A stretch of 64,000 nt of DNA from Clostridiales bacterium (lineage in GTDB: Bacteria > Bacillota_A > Clostridia > Oscillospirales > Oscillospiraceae), in NCBI GenBank assembly GCA_014799485.1, contig JAAVHY010000036.1:1-64000 (forward strand), in the 5' to 3' direction. The translations under genes and the position numbers were made by a program. The notes below the pieces were generated by a model that was given only the letters and a program-made list of their open reading frames with translations, was not told the origin of the DNA and ran no database searches. Below, piece after piece: positions 60,916 to 64,000 of this stretch (position 1 is its first letter; each line of letters starts with the position of its first letter).

Positions 60916-63312
60916 ATGAATTTAAGCCGAAAGTGGCTCAATGAGTTTGTGAAAGTGGACGCCCCCGACCGGGAATTCGCCGAGGCCATGACCCTGTCCG
61001 GCTCCAAGGTGGAGGGCACCTCCGTGGAGGGCGCGGAAATCAGCAATGTGGTGGTGGGTCAGGTCAAGTCCCTGGTGCGCCACCCCAACTCCGACCATAT
61101 GTGGATCTGCCAGGTGGACGTGGGCAAAGACGAGCCCCTCCAGATCGTCACCGGGGCGCAGAACGTGAAGGAAGACGACCTGGTGCCCGTGGCCCTGCAC
61201 AAGTCCACCCTCCCCGGCGGCAAGAAGATCGAAAAGGGCAAGCTGCGGGGCGAGGTGTCCAACGGGATGCTGTGCTCCTTCGCCGAGCTGGGCCTGGACC
61301 AGCGGGACTTCCCCGCCGCCTATGCCGACGGCATCTGGATCCTGTCCGACGACCCGGAGCTGACGGGCCTCACCTTGGGCCAGGACATCCGGGAGGCCGT
61401 GGGCCTGGACGACCACGTGGTGGAATTCGAGATCACCCCCAACCGCCCGGACTGCCTGTCCGTCATCGGCCTGGCCCGGGAGGCGTCCGCCACCTTTGGC
61501 GCCCCCCTCACCCTCCACGAGCCGGAGGTCAAGGGCGGGGCGGACGGCGTGCTCCCCGATCTGCTGGACGTGGAGACCCCCGCCGCCGACCTGGTGCCCC
61601 GGTACACCGCCCGGATGGTGCGCAACGTGAAGATCGCCCCCTCCCCCAAGTGGATGCGGGAGCGGCTGCGCGCCATGGGGGTGCGGCCCATCAACAATAT
61701 CGTGGACATCACCAACTACGTCATGCTGGAGTACGGCCAGCCCATGCACGCCTTTGACTACCGCTACGTCAACGGCGGCAGGATCATCGTCCGCCGGGCC
61801 GCTGAGGGCGAACCCCTCACCACCCTGGACGGCAAGGAACACCGGCTCACCGCCAACCATCTGGTCATCGCCGACGAGGGCCGGGCGGTGGGTCTGGCGG
61901 GCATCATGGGCGGATTGAACTCCGAGATCGTGGACGACACCGCCGACGTGGTGTTCGAGTCCGCCTGCTTCGACGGCACCTGCATCCGCAAGGGCGCGCT
62001 GGCCCTGGGTATGCGCACCGAGGCCTCCGCCAAGTTCGAGAAGGGGCTGGACCCCATGAACACCCTGCCCGCCGTCAACCGGGCCTGCGAGCTGGTTGAG
62101 ATGCTGGGCGCGGGCGAGGTGGTGGACGGCGTCATCGACATCCTGAACTTCGTCCCCCAGCCCACCGTCCTGCCCCTGGAGCCGGACAAGATCAACGCCC
62201 TGCTGGGCACCGGCGTGCCCGAGGACGAGATGGTCCGCATCCTCAAGAGCCTGGACTTCGGCGTGGAGGGCGGCCAGGTGTCCGTCCCCTCCTGGCGGGG
62301 CGACGTGAAGCGCATGGCCGATCTGGCGGAGGAAGTGGCCCGGTTCCACGGCTACAACAACATCCCCAACACCCTTATGCGGGGCCAGACCACCCAGGGG
62401 GGCTACTCCGCCGACCAGAAGGTGGAAAACCGCCTGGGCGAGCTGTGCCGCGCCTGCGGGTACAGCGAGATCATCACCTACTCCTTCATCAGCCCCACCG
62501 CCTATGACAAGATCGGCTGGGCCGCGGACGAGCCCCTGCGGGAGAGCATGAAGATCCTCAACCCCCTGGGGGAAGACACCTCCATCATGCGCACCACCGC
62601 CCTGCCCTCCATGCTGGAGATCCTCCAGCGCAACTACAATTACCGCAACAAGGCCGTCAGGCTCTACGAGCTGGGCAAGGTCTACCTCCCCGGCGGCGCG
62701 GACGGGCTGGCGGTGGAGCCCAAGTTCCTCACCCTGGGCGCTTACGGCGGCGGCATGGACTTCTTCACCATCAAGGGCGCGGTGGAGGCCATTCTGAAGG
62801 ACCTGCGGGCGGCGGACGTGGCCTTCTACCCCTGCCAGGACGACCCGTCCTACCACCCGGGCCGCTGTGCCGGCATCCGGGCCGGGGACCAGCACATCGG
62901 CGTGGTGGGCCAGATCCATCCCGCCGTGGCCGCCAACTACGGCGTGGACACCGAGCTGTACTGCGCGGAGCTGAGCGTGGAGGCCCTGCTGGCCGCCCGC
63001 GGGGCCGACCCGGAGTACGTCCCCCTGCCCAAGTTCCCCGCCGTCACCCGGGACATCGCCGTGGTGTGCGGTGAGGACGTCACCGTGGGGGCGCTGGAGG
63101 CCGCCATCCTCAAGGGCGCCAAGGGCCTGCTCAAAGACGTCGCCCTGTTCGACATCTACCGCGGCAAGAACATCGGCGAGGGCAGGAAGTCTGTGGCCTT
63201 CAGCCTCACCCTGCGGGCCGACGACCGCTCCCTCACCGGCGAGGAGGCGGACGAGGACGTGAAGTCTATTCTGGAAACCTTGGAGCGGGACTGCGGCGCG
63301 GTGTTGCGCTGA
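60916..63312 (+). CDS. pheT: Phenylalanyl-tRNA synthetase beta subunit
   Basis: Large subunit of PheRS, 798 aa, with tRNA binding and editing. Domains: N-terminal OB/tRNA-binding (YajL-type EMAP-like, SLVRHPNSDHMWICQVDVG, residues 50-150), B3/B4 editing domain (NPNRPDCLSVIGLAREASA, DITNYVMLEYGQPMHAFDY), B5 (VPEDEMVRILKSLDFGVEG), the inactive class II-like core (VENRLGELCRACGYSEIITYS, LNPLGEDTSIMRTT) and the C-terminal FDX-ACB anticodon domain (KFPAVTRDIAVVCGEDVTVG). GAGGAGGGAA lies before ATG. It ends at a strong terminator. Confidence 0.97.
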   Translation: MNLSRKWLNEFVKVDAPDREFAEAMTLSGSKVEGTSVEGAEISNVVVGQVKSLVRHPNSDHMWICQVDVGKDEPLQIVTGAQNVKEDDLVPVALHKSTLPGGKKIEKGKLRGEVSNGMLCSFAELGLDQRDFPAAYADGIWILSDDPELTGLTLGQDIREAVGLDDHVVEFEITPNRPDCLSVIGLAREASATFGAPLTLHEPEVKGGADGVLPDLLDVETPAADLVPRYTARMVRNVKIAPSPKWMRERLRAMGVRPINNIVDITNYVMLEYGQPMHAFDYRYVNGGRIIVRRAAEGEPLTTLDGKEHRLTANHLVIADEGRAVGLAGIMGGLNSEIVDDTADVVFESACFDGTCIRKGALALGMRTEASAKFEKGLDPMNTLPAVNRACELVEMLGAGEVVDGVIDILNFVPQPTVLPLEPDKINALLGTGVPEDEMVRILKSLDFGVEGGQVSVPSWRGDVKRMADLAEEVARFHGYNNIPNTLMRGQTTQGGYSADQKVENRLGELCRACGYSEIITYSFISPTAYDKIGWAADEPLRESMKILNPLGEDTSIMRTTALPSMLEILQRNYNYRNKAVRLYELGKVYLPGGADGLAVEPKFLTLGAYGGGMDFFTIKGAVEAILKDLRAADVAFYPCQDDPSYHPGRCAGIRAGDQHIGVVGQIHPAVAANYGVDTELYCAELSVEALLAARGADPEYVPLPKFPAVTRDIAVVCGEDVTVGALEAAILKGAKGLLKDVALFDIYRGKNIGEGRKSVAFSLTLRADDRSLTGEEADEDVKSILETLERDCGAVLR

Positions 63313-63339
63313 CGTCCGCCCCGCCATACCCCATAACTA

Positions 63340-63386
63340 AAAACCGCCCCCCGGCGCAGGATCTCCCCGCGCCGGGGGGCGGTTTT
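63340..63386. terminator. Terminator of the pheST transcript
   Basis: An 18-bp perfect stem, AAAACCGCCCCCCGGCGC and its complement (63369-63386), followed by ATCC on plus and TTTTAGTTATGG on minus. It separates pheT from the convergent hydrolase gene. Confidence 0.88.
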
Positions 63387-63421
63387 ATCCGCTGGTTCAT
63401 TTTATCGGGAACGGCCTGCGC

Positions 63422-64000
63422 TCACCCCTCCATCTCCGGGAAAAAATCCCCCAGGAAGGTGGACACCGCCGTCCAGTACAGCCCCTCGTCCGTCCCCACC
63501 GCCTCGGCATGGCCCGCCCCGGGCACCCACAAGAAGCTCTTGGGGCAGCGGGCCGCCTGGTGCAGCTTGCCCATCATGGCGGCGGGCACAAAGTCGTCCT
63601 CCACGCCGTGGATGAACAGGGTGGGCGTGGCCGACTGGGCCACCGCCTGGATGGGGGCCGCGTCCCGCAGGTCGAAGCCGGCCCGGCGCAGCGCCGTCTT
63701 GCGCAGGGCGGAAAACAGCACCCCCGCCGGAACCGGGACCCGGACGGACGGCCCGCCTCCCCGGCCCAGTTGATGGCGCAGCTCCGCCTCGATGCTGGTA
63801 TAGGCGCAGTCGGACACGGCGGCCTTCACCTGCCGGGGCAGGACCCCGCCGGTGGCCATCAGCACCGCGGCCGCCCCCATGGACACGCCGTGGAGGACGA
63901 TCTCCGCCCCCGGGTCCTTCCGGGCAATATAATTGCACCAGCCCACCAGATCCAGCCGCTCGTCATAGCCCCAGCCCACATAATCGCCTTCGCTCCTGCC
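63422..64000 (-). CDS. Alpha/beta hydrolase, 5' truncated by window
   Basis: The frame is open through the right edge: GRSEGDYVGWGYDERLDLVG reads upstream of the GTG at 63979, so the start lies beyond base 64000. The nucleophile Ser is in VLHGVSMGAAAV (GxSxG variant GVSMG), the acid Asp in FIHGVEDDFVP and the catalytic His in VPGAGHAEAVGT. The arrangement is of the FrsA/BAAT-like or DLH/serine aminopeptidase S33 group; many are peptidases or esterases. Substrate unknown. Confidence 0.88.
   Translation of the reverse strand, partial: GRSEGDYVGWGYDERLDLVGWCNYIARKDPGAEIVLHGVSMGAAAVLMATGGVLPRQVKAAVSDCAYTSIEAELRHQLGRGGGPSVRVPVPAGVLFSALRKTALRRAGFDLRDAAPIQAVAQSATPTLFIHGVEDDFVPAAMMGKLHQAARCPKSFLWVPGAGHAEAVGTDEGLYWTAVSTFLGDFFPEMEG

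Noticed and set aside
60922..63327. 801-aa open frame on the minus strand
   Set aside because: Antisense of pheT, whose domains are complete. No family motifs on the minus strand.

Overview
The window is a GC-rich chromosomal segment of an anaerobic, low-passage-of-mobile-DNA Firmicute. The best guess is a gut clostridium of the Oscillospiraceae (Flavonifractor/Lawsonibacter-like). This rests on AGGAGG-type ribosome binding sites, a T-box leader, NAD-linked PyrK/PyrD dihydroorotate dehydrogenase, a Bacillus-like alr-mazF order, FeoA-FeoB fusion, CotH/DUF4956/VTC genes and large hybrid sensor kinases. The genus is inference. I see no insertion sequence, prophage or CRISPR array.

Layout. 1-1 kb: end of glucose-6-phosphate isomerase and two divergent small genes, one an XRE regulator. 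1-4.3 kb (minus): VTC-domain protein, DUF4956 membrane protein and CotH kinase, preceded by a chain of perfect hairpins. 4.6-8.5 kb: hybrid histidine kinase plus a solute-binding lipoprotein with no permease. 8.7-12.3 kb: FeoA-FeoB, a 44-aa FeoB-associated Cys-rich protein, and an isolated EutH. 12.4-16.8 kb: a dicarboxylate/amino-acid symporter running into pyrK-pyrD-pyrF-pyrE. 16.9-22.8 kb: a GntR regulator divergent from hypB, a 929-aa Fe-S flavoprotein, hypA and a DUF5692 membrane protein. No hydrogenase structural gene is present. This is the most promising uncharacterised system in the window.

22.8-32.8 kb (minus): amylosucrase-like GH13, a heterodimeric ABC exporter, tRNA-Leu, lysA, an XRE membrane regulator and recD2. 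33-34.7 kb: ptsI. 34.7-45.4 kb (minus): clostripain-like protease, a two-gene putative DNA-repair pair, nucleoside kinase-pmbA-tldD, and an NSS transporter. 45.7-49.4 kb: a 1236-aa hybrid kinase with two fused amino-acid-binding-protein domains. 49.6-52.2 kb: two tRNA-Ser genes and a small cassette of XRE regulators, a coiled-coil membrane protein and a PH-like protein, bounded by two hairpins with identical arms. 52.2-54.6 kb: gltX, a candidate small RNA and a secreted protein. 54.7-58.6 kb (minus): nnr, a lipoprotein, alr and mazF without an antitoxin. 58.7-63.3 kb: a T-box (Phe specifier candidate) controlling a YitT-family gene and pheS-pheT. The window ends in a partial alpha/beta hydrolase.

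Most genes are housekeeping and sit in compact operons with tight spacing. Promoters given below are direct matches to the sigma-A consensus with 16-18 bp spacers. Protein family assignments are from recognition of motifs in the translations, without database searches.
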